Positions 1 through 6,112 of a DNA stretch of 6,392 bases are shown here, piece by piece. The stretch covers positions 1-6,392 of the forward strand of contig CALAHA010000407.1 of NCBI GenBank assembly GCA_937891565.1, in the 5' to 3' direction. The notes below the pieces were generated by a model, which did not search any database, was not told where the DNA came from, and saw nothing but the letters and a program-made list of their open reading frames with translations. The translations under genes were made by a program, and so were the position numbers. Each line of letters begins with the position of its first letter. Position 1 is the first letter of the stretch. The stretch is from an uncultured Ilumatobacter sp. (GTDB lineage: Bacteria; Actinomycetota; Acidimicrobiia; Acidimicrobiales; Ilumatobacteraceae).

Positions 1-524
1 TTGGGACCACGCTCGGCGTGGTCGCCATGGTGATGATGGTCGGCGGGATGCTCGCCGTCTGGTCCGAACAGCGCACCAATTTTGTCGAGCGTGATGGCAA
101 CTGGCTTCCCAGCGGTGTCGTCATTCCTGAAGTTGCTGCCAACGTCGCATTGATTGCGTTCATTGCTATCTGCACGTTCGCTCAGTGGGCCGTGTGGGCC
201 GCCAAGCGCAACGACCGAGGTCACGGCGTCTTCGCTCTCTCGGCGACCGCCCTCGTGGCGATCATGGTGATCAATGCGCAGGCGTTTATCTACTCCGAAA
301 TGGGCCTCGGTATCGGCGACGGCGCCTACGCCACAATGTTCTACGCCCTGACCGGTGTCTTCATGGCGTTGATGATCATCGGTGTCATTTTCTCCGTCGT
401 CGCAGCATTCCGGTTCGCCGGAGGCCGCAGTGACAGCGAAATTCTCGCTGCCCATGCCATCTACTGGTACGCCATGTCCGTCATCTACACGGCCATCTGG
501 TTCGTCGTCTACGTCACCAAGTGA
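1..524 (+). CDS. Degenerate cytochrome c oxidase subunit III-like membrane protein (5' end outside window)
   Basis: The frame is open to the left edge, so the true start probably lies upstream; the GTG at 18 falls inside the first visible helix. The visible protein has five hydrophobic segments, matching the five-helix form of bacterial subunit III. It aligns by eye with CtaE of this same operon (5016-5705): both have AAKR-x-D after the second helix, then a long helix ending near a G-L-G turn, then F-x-x-LTG, and finally a helix starting YW and ending VY near the C-terminus. Residues conserved in subunit III are missing. The GFHGVHV motif is GVFMALM here, HFVD after YW is YAMS, and the SE of the first helix is replaced by hydrophobic residues. 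It is therefore probably a diverged paralogue without the usual subunit III chemistry. It ends 7 bases before the next gene, suggesting co-transcription. The family call is fairly sure; the role is unknown. Confidence 0.8.
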   Translation, partial: GTTLGVVAMVMMVGGMLAVWSEQRTNFVERDGNWLPSGVVIPEVAANVALIAFIAICTFAQWAVWAAKRNDRGHGVFALSATALVAIMVINAQAFIYSEMGLGIGDGAYATMFYALTGVFMALMIIGVIFSVVAAFRFAGGRSDSEILAAHAIYWYAMSVIYTAIWFVVYVTK

Positions 525-531
525 GTTCTTG

Positions 532-1716
532 ATGTTCACTACTGGTTCAAAACTCCTCATCGGCTCTTCCGTCCTTGCGACGATCGCTGCAGTCGTTTAT
601 GGCATCACGCAGAACGAGGCCCTTGGCATCGTCGGCCTCGTGTCGGTGGCCTGCGCGATGGCCTTTCTTGCTGGCGTCAACGTGTGGGCTGGCGACTCCA
701 ATCTGTCCGCGCTTGACACCACTGCGGTAGCGACGTCTGAAGCATCCGACGATCCGCCGGGCGCCAGCATCTGGCCGATGGTCTTCGCTGTCGGTGCTGC
801 CGCAGTGCTCCTTGGCCTCGTAACGCAACAGTCGATCTTCACGATCGGCCTGGTCATCCTGCTCGCCGCTGGTGCCCAGTGGGCCGTGCAGGCCTGGGCC
901 GAGAGCGCATCGACTGACTCGTCGACCAATGCAGCAGTTCGTGGCCGCCTCGCCAACCCGCTTGAGTACCCGCTGCTCGGGGCATTCGCCGTCGGTGGTA
1001 TTGCTTACGCCCTCAGCCGCATCATGTTGTGGCTTTCAAAGACCAACACGATCGTTGCCTTCGTCATGCTCGCCACCATCATGGCTTGCATCGGATTCAT
1101 CTTCGCTGCCCGTCCCTCGCTCAAGCGTGGTGCTATCGGCGGCGTCTTGAGCGTTGGAGCCGTCGCGATCGTTGCCGGTGGTGTGGCTGCCGGTGTCGAC
1201 GGCCAGCGTTACATCCACGTCTATGAGACAATCGCTGCTGACGCCGCACTCGTCTGCAACTCGCCCGAAGAGTTCGAGGTCGACGAAGGTGCCAGCCAAA
1301 CGGTCTCCACGAAGTCCGGCACCTACACAATTTCACTGACCGCCGACGGCAATCTTGAGTTTGACGTTCCTGGCCCGGTCAACGCGGGGGCCGAAGCGAT
1401 CTCGATGCCTCGCTCGAACGCGAACAACATTGTGTTTCGAAACGACTCGGGCGAAGCACGTCGCCTCACGCTCGATCTCGGTCCCGCCCCGGTCGAAGAG
1501 GGTGCGGCAGCCGAAGAAGAGGGCCACAGCGCAGGTGAAGAACATGGCGACAAGAGCGACCGCAACCTCACGTGCACGCCGCTTGTCGAAGACGGTGGCG
1601 CTCAGCTGATCACCGTCAAGTTTGACGAGCCCAGCTTTGCCTACGCCGATGACGCCGAGGCATACCGCTTCTACGTGCCCGGCACCGATGCCGAAATCGA
1701 TGTGGTCGTGCCGTGA
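532..1716 (+). CDS. Polytopic membrane protein with subunit IV-like hairpins and a cupredoxin-like extracytoplasmic tail, function unknown
   Basis: A 394-residue protein that I do not recognise as a named gene. ATG 532 was chosen because the longer in-frame start at 382 would overlap the upstream gene by over 140 bases in another frame; TTG 529 directly before it is an alternative. There are about seven hydrophobic helices near residues 6-25, 29-51, 80-98, 101-121, 144-163, 172-193 and 200-221. The first four form two hairpins that recall small actinobacterial oxidase subunit IV; the second opens with P-P-x-x-S-I-W-P-M-V (residues 75-84). Residues 225-394 are beta-rich. A strand IVFRND (300-305) and a terminal VPGTDAEIDVVVP resemble a cupredoxin core, but the expected His and Cys-His-Met copper ligands are absent. 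Cys242 and Cys348 could form a disulfide. An acidic linker with two His lies at 321-345. Its 3' end overlaps ctaC by 4 bases, so an oxidase-related role is likely. The existence of the gene is nearly certain; the fold call is tentative. Confidence 0.85.
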   Translation: MFTTGSKLLIGSSVLATIAAVVYGITQNEALGIVGLVSVACAMAFLAGVNVWAGDSNLSALDTTAVATSEASDDPPGASIWPMVFAVGAAAVLLGLVTQQSIFTIGLVILLAAGAQWAVQAWAESASTDSSTNAAVRGRLANPLEYPLLGAFAVGGIAYALSRIMLWLSKTNTIVAFVMLATIMACIGFIFAARPSLKRGAIGGVLSVGAVAIVAGGVAAGVDGQRYIHVYETIAADAALVCNSPEEFEVDEGASQTVSTKSGTYTISLTADGNLEFDVPGPVNAGAEAISMPRSNANNIVFRNDSGEARRLTLDLGPAPVEEGAAAEEEGHSAGEEHGDKSDRNLTCTPLVEDGGAQLITVKFDEPSFAYADDAEAYRFYVPGTDAEIDVVVP

Positions 1717-2990
1717 CGTACGACCTGAACATGTCCCACCAATCACCGACCACGAAAATGCAGGCTGTGGAAACCACAACTACGTTGAAGTCCGTGACCT
1801 CCTCACGGCTCGTTCGCACTCTGGTAGCGGGCTCTTTTGCTGCGTTGCTCGCTGGCTGTGCAACCGATGCACCGCAAGACACCTGGCAGCCCAAGGGCTC
1901 GAATGCCCGGATGATCAATGACCTCGACTGGGTCGTGTTCAGTATTGCTGGTGTGGTCGGCGTCGTTGTCTTTTCTGTTCTGGCGTTAGCACTCTGGAAG
2001 TACCGCGATCGCGGCCAGCCGATCCCTGAGCAAACTCACGGTAAGCCGGCCCTCGAAATCGGCCTCACGATTCTTCCGGCGTTGATTCTGGTCGGCATTG
2101 CCATCCCGACGGTTGGCACGATCATGGATCTCGCCGAGACCAACGACACCGAATGCATTGTTAACGTCACCGGCCAGCAGTGGTGGTGGGAAATTGACTA
2201 CCCGGTGCAAGACGGTTGCGGCGGTATCGAAGAGCCCATCGTCACCTCCGGCCAGATGGTGATCGAAGCTGGCACGAAAGTGCTCGTGCGAGGTACGAGC
2301 CGCGATGTCATCCACTCCTGGTGGATCCCAAGCCTCAACGGCAAGCGCGATATGGTTCCTGGGCGTATCCACACCGTTCGCCTTGAAGCCGACGAGCCCG
2401 GCATTTTCGCTGGCCAGTGCACCGAGTTTTGCGGCCTGAGCCATGCCAACATGCGCATGGAAGTGATTGCGATGAACTCGACAGACTTCGCGATCTGGAA
2501 AGCCAACCAGGTCCAGGACTACGTTGCCCCGGTCGCTGGTTCACTCGCGGCCGAAGGTGAATCGACTTTCATTTCGCAGTGCTCACGTTGTCATCAGGTC
2601 GACGGCCTCACCGACTCGAACGATGAGCTGATCATTTCCCGCCCCGACCAGAACGTCTGGTCAGGCGCTGCGCCAAACCTCACTAACTTCATGACCCGAA
2701 ACACCTTCGCCGGTGCATCGTGGGATTTGCTCAGCAAGGAATGCCGTCCCGGAGTCTGGGACGCCAGTCCGAGCACCATTGGTGCGGCCTACCTAGACGG
2801 TGTCACCGACAGCTGCCTCAACGAGGTCGAGCTTCGAGAATGGTTGCGAAATGCACCGGCCAAAAAGCCGATGTACGCCGACCCCGAAAGCCTCGAAGCA
2901 ACCGATGGTCTCGTTCGTGGCATGCCCTACCTCGCCCTGAGCGAGGATCAGATCGACCAATTGGTCGCTTATCTGCTCGAGCGTAAGTAA
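1713..2990 (+). CDS. ctaC: Cytochrome c oxidase subunit II with fused C-terminal cytochrome c domain (caa3 type)
   Basis: This subunit accepts electrons at a heme c and passes them through CuA to subunit I on the outer face of the membrane. Numbering is from GTG 1713. Residues 32-49 form a lipoprotein signal ending in lipobox LLAGC, with Cys49 the likely lipidated residue. Two helices follow, near 72-94 and 116-137; Glu115 in ALEIGLTILPA matches the conserved glutamate at the K-channel entrance. The CuA cupredoxin domain has the aromatic GQQWWWEIDY (154-163) and ligands His201, Cys236, Glu238, Cys240, His244 and Met247. The cytochrome c domain (about 278-425) has CSRCH at 290-294 and a probable axial Met404 in GMP. 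Extra cysteines 344 and 368 lie in a long loop. The GTG overlaps the previous stop (GTGA), suggesting coupling. In-frame ATGs at 1731 and 1758 are equally possible starts, since none has a good ribosome binding site and all keep the signal peptide. Confidence 0.97.
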   Translation: MTYDLNMSHQSPTTKMQAVETTTTLKSVTSSRLVRTLVAGSFAALLAGCATDAPQDTWQPKGSNARMINDLDWVVFSIAGVVGVVVFSVLALALWKYRDRGQPIPEQTHGKPALEIGLTILPALILVGIAIPTVGTIMDLAETNDTECIVNVTGQQWWWEIDYPVQDGCGGIEEPIVTSGQMVIEAGTKVLVRGTSRDVIHSWWIPSLNGKRDMVPGRIHTVRLEADEPGIFAGQCTEFCGLSHANMRMEVIAMNSTDFAIWKANQVQDYVAPVAGSLAAEGESTFISQCSRCHQVDGLTDSNDELIISRPDQNVWSGAAPNLTNFMTRNTFAGASWDLLSKECRPGVWDASPSTIGAAYLDGVTDSCLNEVELREWLRNAPAKKPMYADPESLEATDGLVRGMPYLALSEDQIDQLVAYLLERK

Positions 2991-2994
2991 GGAG
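2989..2994 (+). promoter_or_regulatory. Ribosome binding site for ctaD
   Basis: AAGGAG begins within the ctaC stop codon and lies 10 bases before ATG 3005. It is the best Shine-Dalgarno match in the window, fitting the high expression expected of the catalytic subunit, and it supports this start codon. Confidence 0.75.
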
Positions 2995-3004
2995 CTGACA
3001 GCAC

Positions 3005-5023
3005 ATGGCAATCATTGAACGTCCAACAGAGATACCGGATACCGCCAATCGCGGGGTTCGCCCCGCACCGAAGGCGTCCACCAACTACGGCTACCTTCGT
3101 CGCCCGGTTGAAACCACTGGATGGCGCTCGTGGGCCTTCACTGTCGATCACAAGAAGATCGGCATCATGTACGGCGCCGTCGCAATGTTCTTCTTCATTC
3201 TCGGTGGCCTCGAAGCGGCCTTGATCCGCCTCCAGCTCGCCGGTCCTGACGGCACGATCCTCTCCGCCGACAAGTACAACCAGATGTTCACGATGCACGC
3301 CACCACGATGGTGTTCCTTTTTGTGATGCCGATGGCTGCGGCCTTCGCTAACTACTTCATCCCGCTCCAAATCGGTGCCCGCGACGTTGCGTTCCCCCGC
3401 CTGAACGCACTCTCGCTGTGGGTGTTTGTCTTCGGCGGCGTCTTCCTCAACACGTCGTGGTTCCTCGGCGGCGGCGCTGATGGTGGCTGGTTCATGTACG
3501 CGCCGAATAGTTCGGTTCCATTTAGCCCAACCAACGGTGTCGACTTCTGGGGCCTCGGCCTCCAGATCACTGGTATTGCGTCGCTCGTCGGTGCCATCAA
3601 CCTGATTGTCACGGTGCTCAACATGCGGGCACCGGGGATGTCGATGATGAAAATGCCGATCTTCACCTGGATGGCTTTCGTGGTTCAAATGTTGCTCCTC
3701 TTCGCCATCCCCGTCATCACGGTGGCGCTCTTCCTGCTGATGTTCCAGCGAAGTTTCGGCGCCCAGTTCTTCAGTGTTGAAGCTGGTGCCGATCCACTAC
3801 TCTGGCAACACCTCTTCTGGATCTTCGGGCACCCCGAGGTATACATCCTGGTTTTGCCGTCCTTCGGCATCATCTCTGAGGTCCTTCCGGTCTTCTCGAA
3901 GAAGCCGTTGTTCGGCTACCCATTCGTGGTGTTCTCCGGCGCTGCGATCGGTTTCGTCGGATGGGGCGTGTGGGCCCACCACATGTTCGCCTCGGGCCTC
4001 GGCCCGGTCTCGGTAGCGGTGTTCTCGGTGGCCACCATGGCGATCGCCGTCCCAACCGGTGTCAAGATCATCAACTGGACCCTCACGCTGTGGGGCGGCA
4101 AGTTGACGTTCACCACGGCCATGCTGTTCGCTGTTGGCCTCATCGTGCAGTTCACGATCGGCGGTCTCTCGGGTGTCACGCACGCAGTTGCTCCGTCTGA
4201 CACGCAGCAGACCGATACCTATTACATCGTTGCGCACTTCCACTACGTCATCTTCGGTGGTGCCGTGCTCGGCCTGTTCTCCGGTTTCTACTACTGGTGG
4301 CCGAAGGTCTTCGGAAAGCTCCTCAGCGAGTCCTTGGGTAAATGGAACTTCTGGCTGATGATCGCGGGTATGAACCTCACCTTCGGTCCCATGCACATCA
4401 TTGGTCTGCAAGGCCAGCCACGCCGTATGTACCGTTGGACCGAATTCCGTGCGGGCGAAGGATTCTTCAACCTCGGCTTCTGGAACCTCGTCGCCACGAT
4501 CGGCACGTTCGTCCTTGGCGTCGGCATCCTGCTCTTCCTGGTCAACATTTGGATCACGCATCGTCCCAACTCGAAGACTCCGCCGGCACCTGCTGACCCC
4601 TGGGATGCACGCAGCCTCGAGTGGATCACCAGCAGCCCGCCGAAGGAGTACAACTTCGCTCGCACGCCGCAGGTGTCCCAGCTCGACGAGTTCTTCCACC
4701 GGAAGTACGAAGACGTCGGTGAAGGTGACAAGCACGAGTACGTGCAAAAGATGACCGGCGAAGAGGTCATTCAGTTCGAAGAGGACAACGCCGATCCGAA
4801 TATCCACCTCCCGGCTCCGTCTTACTGGCCAATGGTTCTTGCGTTCGCTCTGCCTGTCATGGCGTATGGCGTCATTTACAACACATTGCTGATCGTCGCT
4901 GGCGCAGCAATTGCAACGATGGCGATGTTCGGTTGGGCTCTCGAGCCTGCTGACGCCGAAGCATCCGACTTCGATCCGCCCGTCGAAGGCGATGAGATGA
5001 GCAAGGAACTCGCCAATGTCTGA
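3005..5023 (+). CDS. ctaD: Cytochrome c oxidase subunit I (heme a / heme a3-CuB catalytic subunit) with C-terminal extension
   Basis: This is the catalytic core that reduces oxygen to water and pumps protons. All key residues are present. Heme a is bound by His98 (in MHAT) and His413, and heme a3 by His411 (both in VAHFHYV). CuB is bound by His276, His325 and His326, with Tyr280 the residue cross-linked to His276 in this family. Glu278 in GHPEVY marks an A1-type enzyme. Asp127 with Asn116 and Asn134 outline the D channel, and Lys354 in PTGVKIINW the K channel. Twelve helices end near residue 517. The protein then runs to 672, longer than a standard subunit I of roughly 550 residues. The extension has a hydrophilic stretch (520-600) and two more helices near 607-625 and 627-645, opening with PAPSYWPMV. 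It overlaps ctaE by 8 bases. The identity is certain; the role of the extension is not known. Confidence 0.99.
   Translation: MAIIERPTEIPDTANRGVRPAPKASTNYGYLRRPVETTGWRSWAFTVDHKKIGIMYGAVAMFFFILGGLEAALIRLQLAGPDGTILSADKYNQMFTMHATTMVFLFVMPMAAAFANYFIPLQIGARDVAFPRLNALSLWVFVFGGVFLNTSWFLGGGADGGWFMYAPNSSVPFSPTNGVDFWGLGLQITGIASLVGAINLIVTVLNMRAPGMSMMKMPIFTWMAFVVQMLLLFAIPVITVALFLLMFQRSFGAQFFSVEAGADPLLWQHLFWIFGHPEVYILVLPSFGIISEVLPVFSKKPLFGYPFVVFSGAAIGFVGWGVWAHHMFASGLGPVSVAVFSVATMAIAVPTGVKIINWTLTLWGGKLTFTTAMLFAVGLIVQFTIGGLSGVTHAVAPSDTQQTDTYYIVAHFHYVIFGGAVLGLFSGFYYWWPKVFGKLLSESLGKWNFWLMIAGMNLTFGPMHIIGLQGQPRRMYRWTEFRAGEGFFNLGFWNLVATIGTFVLGVGILLFLVNIWITHRPNSKTPPAPADPWDARSLEWITSSPPKEYNFARTPQVSQLDEFFHRKYEDVGEGDKHEYVQKMTGEEVIQFEEDNADPNIHLPAPSYWPMVLAFALPVMAYGVIYNTLLIVAGAAIATMAMFGWALEPADAEASDFDPPVEGDEMSKELANV
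4803..4943 (+). other. Subunit IV-like two-helix extension at the end of CtaD
   Basis: Residues 600-646 of CtaD carry a short proline-rich lead, then WPMV (608-611) and two predicted helices, after the twelve canonical helices and an approximately 85-residue hydrophilic linker. The lead and first helix resemble residues 75-98 of the unknown membrane protein encoded at 532-1716. Small subunit IV proteins of actinobacterial oxidases often have a similar P-S-x-W-P hairpin, so this may be a fused subunit IV-like element. The comparison was made by eye. Confidence 0.55.
5003..5007 (+). promoter_or_regulatory. Ribosome binding site for ctaE inside ctaD
   Basis: AAGGA lies 8 bases before ATG 5016, within the last codons of ctaD. 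It supports the 8-base overlapping start of ctaE, so ctaE can be loaded directly as well as by coupling to ctaD translation. Confidence 0.7.
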
Positions 5024-5705
5024 GTCGCTCATCTCCGACACGGTGAAGGACGCCGTCGAGATCGTTAAAGACCATCATCACGACGTGCACGACCACGACG
5101 TCCACGGGGGCGACGATCATTCCGGTGATCATGGTGGCCATCACACGTCACTTGGTTTGTCGAACACGAAGTTGGCTATGTGGCTCTTCCTCGGTTCGGA
5201 GTGCTTGCTGTTCGGCGGTCTGATCTCCACCTACATGCTGTATCGCAACCGGCACTCTGAGAACCTTGGGCCTGATCAGCTGTGGGACATCCCGTTCACG
5301 TCAGCTACCAGTTTCGTGCTTCTCACGTCGTCACTCACCATGGTGCTGGCGGTGTCGGCAGCAAAACGTAAGGACCTTCGTAATACGAAGATCTACCTCG
5401 GTGTAACGGCGCTACTCGGCGGTCTCTTCTTGGCCGGTCAGATTTACGAGTTCACGGTCTTTTACCGTGAGGGGTTGGGATTCACCACGAGCTTGTTCTC
5501 GTCGAGCTTTTTCACCCTCACAGGTTTTCACGGTGTGCACGTCTCGATCGGCATCATCATGCTGGTTGCGATGATCGGCATGCTTTCGAAGGAGAAGGTG
5601 TCAGGCGACGAGGCAGAGGCGGTCGAAATGGTCGGCCTTTACTGGCACTTCGTCGACATCGTCTGGATCATCATCTTCACGCTCGTCTACTTGATTCCGG
5701 CTTGA
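5016..5705 (+). CDS. ctaE: Cytochrome c oxidase subunit III with His-rich N-terminus
   Basis: Subunit III is a membrane subunit without cofactors that stabilises subunit I and supports proton uptake. At 229 residues with five helices (about 52-74, 96-115, 124-143, 166-190 and 205-227) it fits the short bacterial form. Conserved features are SE at 61-62 in the first helix, F-F-T-L-T-G-F-H-G-V-H-V at 165-176, and YWHFVDIVW at 209-217. Residues 20-43 are unusually rich in His (ten) and Asp; by the known topology of subunit III this tail would be cytoplasmic. The start overlaps the end of ctaD and has its own ribosome binding site at 5003-5007. The next gene starts 3 bases after its stop. A diverged paralogue lies at 1-524. 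Confidence 0.97.
   Translation: MSESLISDTVKDAVEIVKDHHHDVHDHDVHGGDDHSGDHGGHHTSLGLSNTKLAMWLFLGSECLLFGGLISTYMLYRNRHSENLGPDQLWDIPFTSATSFVLLTSSLTMVLAVSAAKRKDLRNTKIYLGVTALLGGLFLAGQIYEFTVFYREGLGFTTSLFSSSFFTLTGFHGVHVSIGIIMLVAMIGMLSKEKVSGDEAEAVEMVGLYWHFVDIVWIIIFTLVYLIPA
5070..5144 (+). other. Sequence encoding His/Asp-rich N-terminal tail of CtaE
   Basis: Residues 19-43 of CtaE hold ten histidines and several aspartates, including a run of three His (20-22) and a terminal HH pair (42-43). The composition suggests metal binding, but low-complexity His/Asp tails can also be neutral. It lies just before the first helix. Confidence 0.8.
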
Positions 5706-5708
5706 TTC

Positions 5709-6038
5709 ATGACTGACACACTCGAAACTCCTTCCTCCCAAGACGAGCACGCGGCCGACGAACACCACGGCCCAAGCGACAAGCAGTTCGTCACGATCTT
5801 CCTCATCCTCGCCGCAATCACTGCGGTCGAGGTGGCCGTCACCTACATCGACATTGGTCCGTTGTTCTTGCCGGTGTTGCTCGGCCTGATGGTCGTCAAG
5901 TTCTTCACTGTTGTGCTGTACTTCATGCACATCAAGTTCGACAACAACGTGTTTGGTCGTCTGTTCTACATCGGGCTCGGCTTGGCCGTCTTTGTCTACG
6001 CTGCGGCGCTTTCGACATTCCAGTTCTTTGCTGGCTGA
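5709..6038 (+). CDS. ctaF: Cytochrome c oxidase subunit IV, CyoD/COX4_pro type
   Basis: A 109-residue protein with three helices near residues 26-46, 52-72 and 84-105. The family pattern is visible: A-A-I-T-A-V-E-V-A-V in the first helix, then VVKFFTVVLYFMHIKFD spanning the second helix and the loop after it. This matches the small subunit IV of Bacillus caa3 (CtaF) and quinol oxidase CyoD, which helps assemble or stabilise the CuB site. The N-terminal 25 residues are acidic with three His (14, 19, 20). The gene starts 3 bases after the ctaE stop with no clear ribosome binding site, so translation probably depends on termination of ctaE. The family is confident. The symbol follows Bacillus usage and should not be confused with the unrelated actinobacterial CtaF. 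Confidence 0.92.
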   Translation: MTDTLETPSSQDEHAADEHHGPSDKQFVTIFLILAAITAVEVAVTYIDIGPLFLPVLLGLMVVKFFTVVLYFMHIKFDNNVFGRLFYIGLGLAVFVYAAALSTFQFFAG

Positions 6039-6112
6039 TCGCAGCCTCTACGTGACCGAAGCCGCCGTCGCACGACTGGGCGCGTTGCCAAGCGGGTTCT
6101 AGGATTATCTCC
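6039..6112 (+). other. Short intergenic gap before ctaG
   Basis: This is the largest non-coding gap in the window (74 bases). I see no strong hairpin or T-run, so no terminator is supported and read-through into ctaG is plausible. Its last 13 bases hold either a ribosome binding site or a -10-like element, annotated separately. Confidence 0.6.
6100..6105 (+). promoter_or_regulatory. AGGA ribosome binding site or TAGGAT -10-like box before ctaG
   Basis: AGGA at 6101-6104 lies 8 bases before GTG 6113, a workable Shine-Dalgarno position. The same bases form TAGGAT at 6100-6105, a good actinobacterial -10 hexamer (TANNNT), placed so that transcription would begin at or next to the GTG, as in leaderless genes. 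No convincing -35 box lies about 17 bases upstream. The ribosome binding site reading is simpler; the sequence alone does not decide. Confidence 0.45.

Noticed and set aside
382..531. Upstream extension of the 532-1716 gene
   Set aside because: It would overlap the subunit III-like gene by over 140 bases, and its translation is rich in Ser and Pro, typical of an out-of-frame reading of the upstream gene. ATG 532, just after the upstream stop, is the natural start.
1333..1779. A 148-codon minus-strand frame across the 1716 junction
   Set aside because: No domain, antisense to two well-supported genes, and composition consistent with a shadow.
2969..3688. A 239-codon open frame on the minus strand opposite the start of ctaD
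   Set aside because: Same pattern: a charged, low-complexity antisense shadow of ctaD without a supported start or family.
3797..5041. A 414-codon open frame on the minus strand opposite ctaD
   Set aside because: It is antisense to an unmistakable subunit I gene. Its product is rich in Arg, Asp, Glu and His with no recognisable domain, as expected from the complement of a membrane-protein gene with strong third-position GC bias.
6079..6089. GGC/GCC inverted repeat as a terminator before ctaG
   Set aside because: The stem is only 3 base pairs with no T-run after it, too weak to call a terminator.
5911..6102. A 63-codon plus-strand frame overlapping the end of ctaF and the gap after it
   Set aside because: It is an out-of-frame reading of ctaF, rich in Ser, Thr and Arg, with no convincing ribosome binding site.
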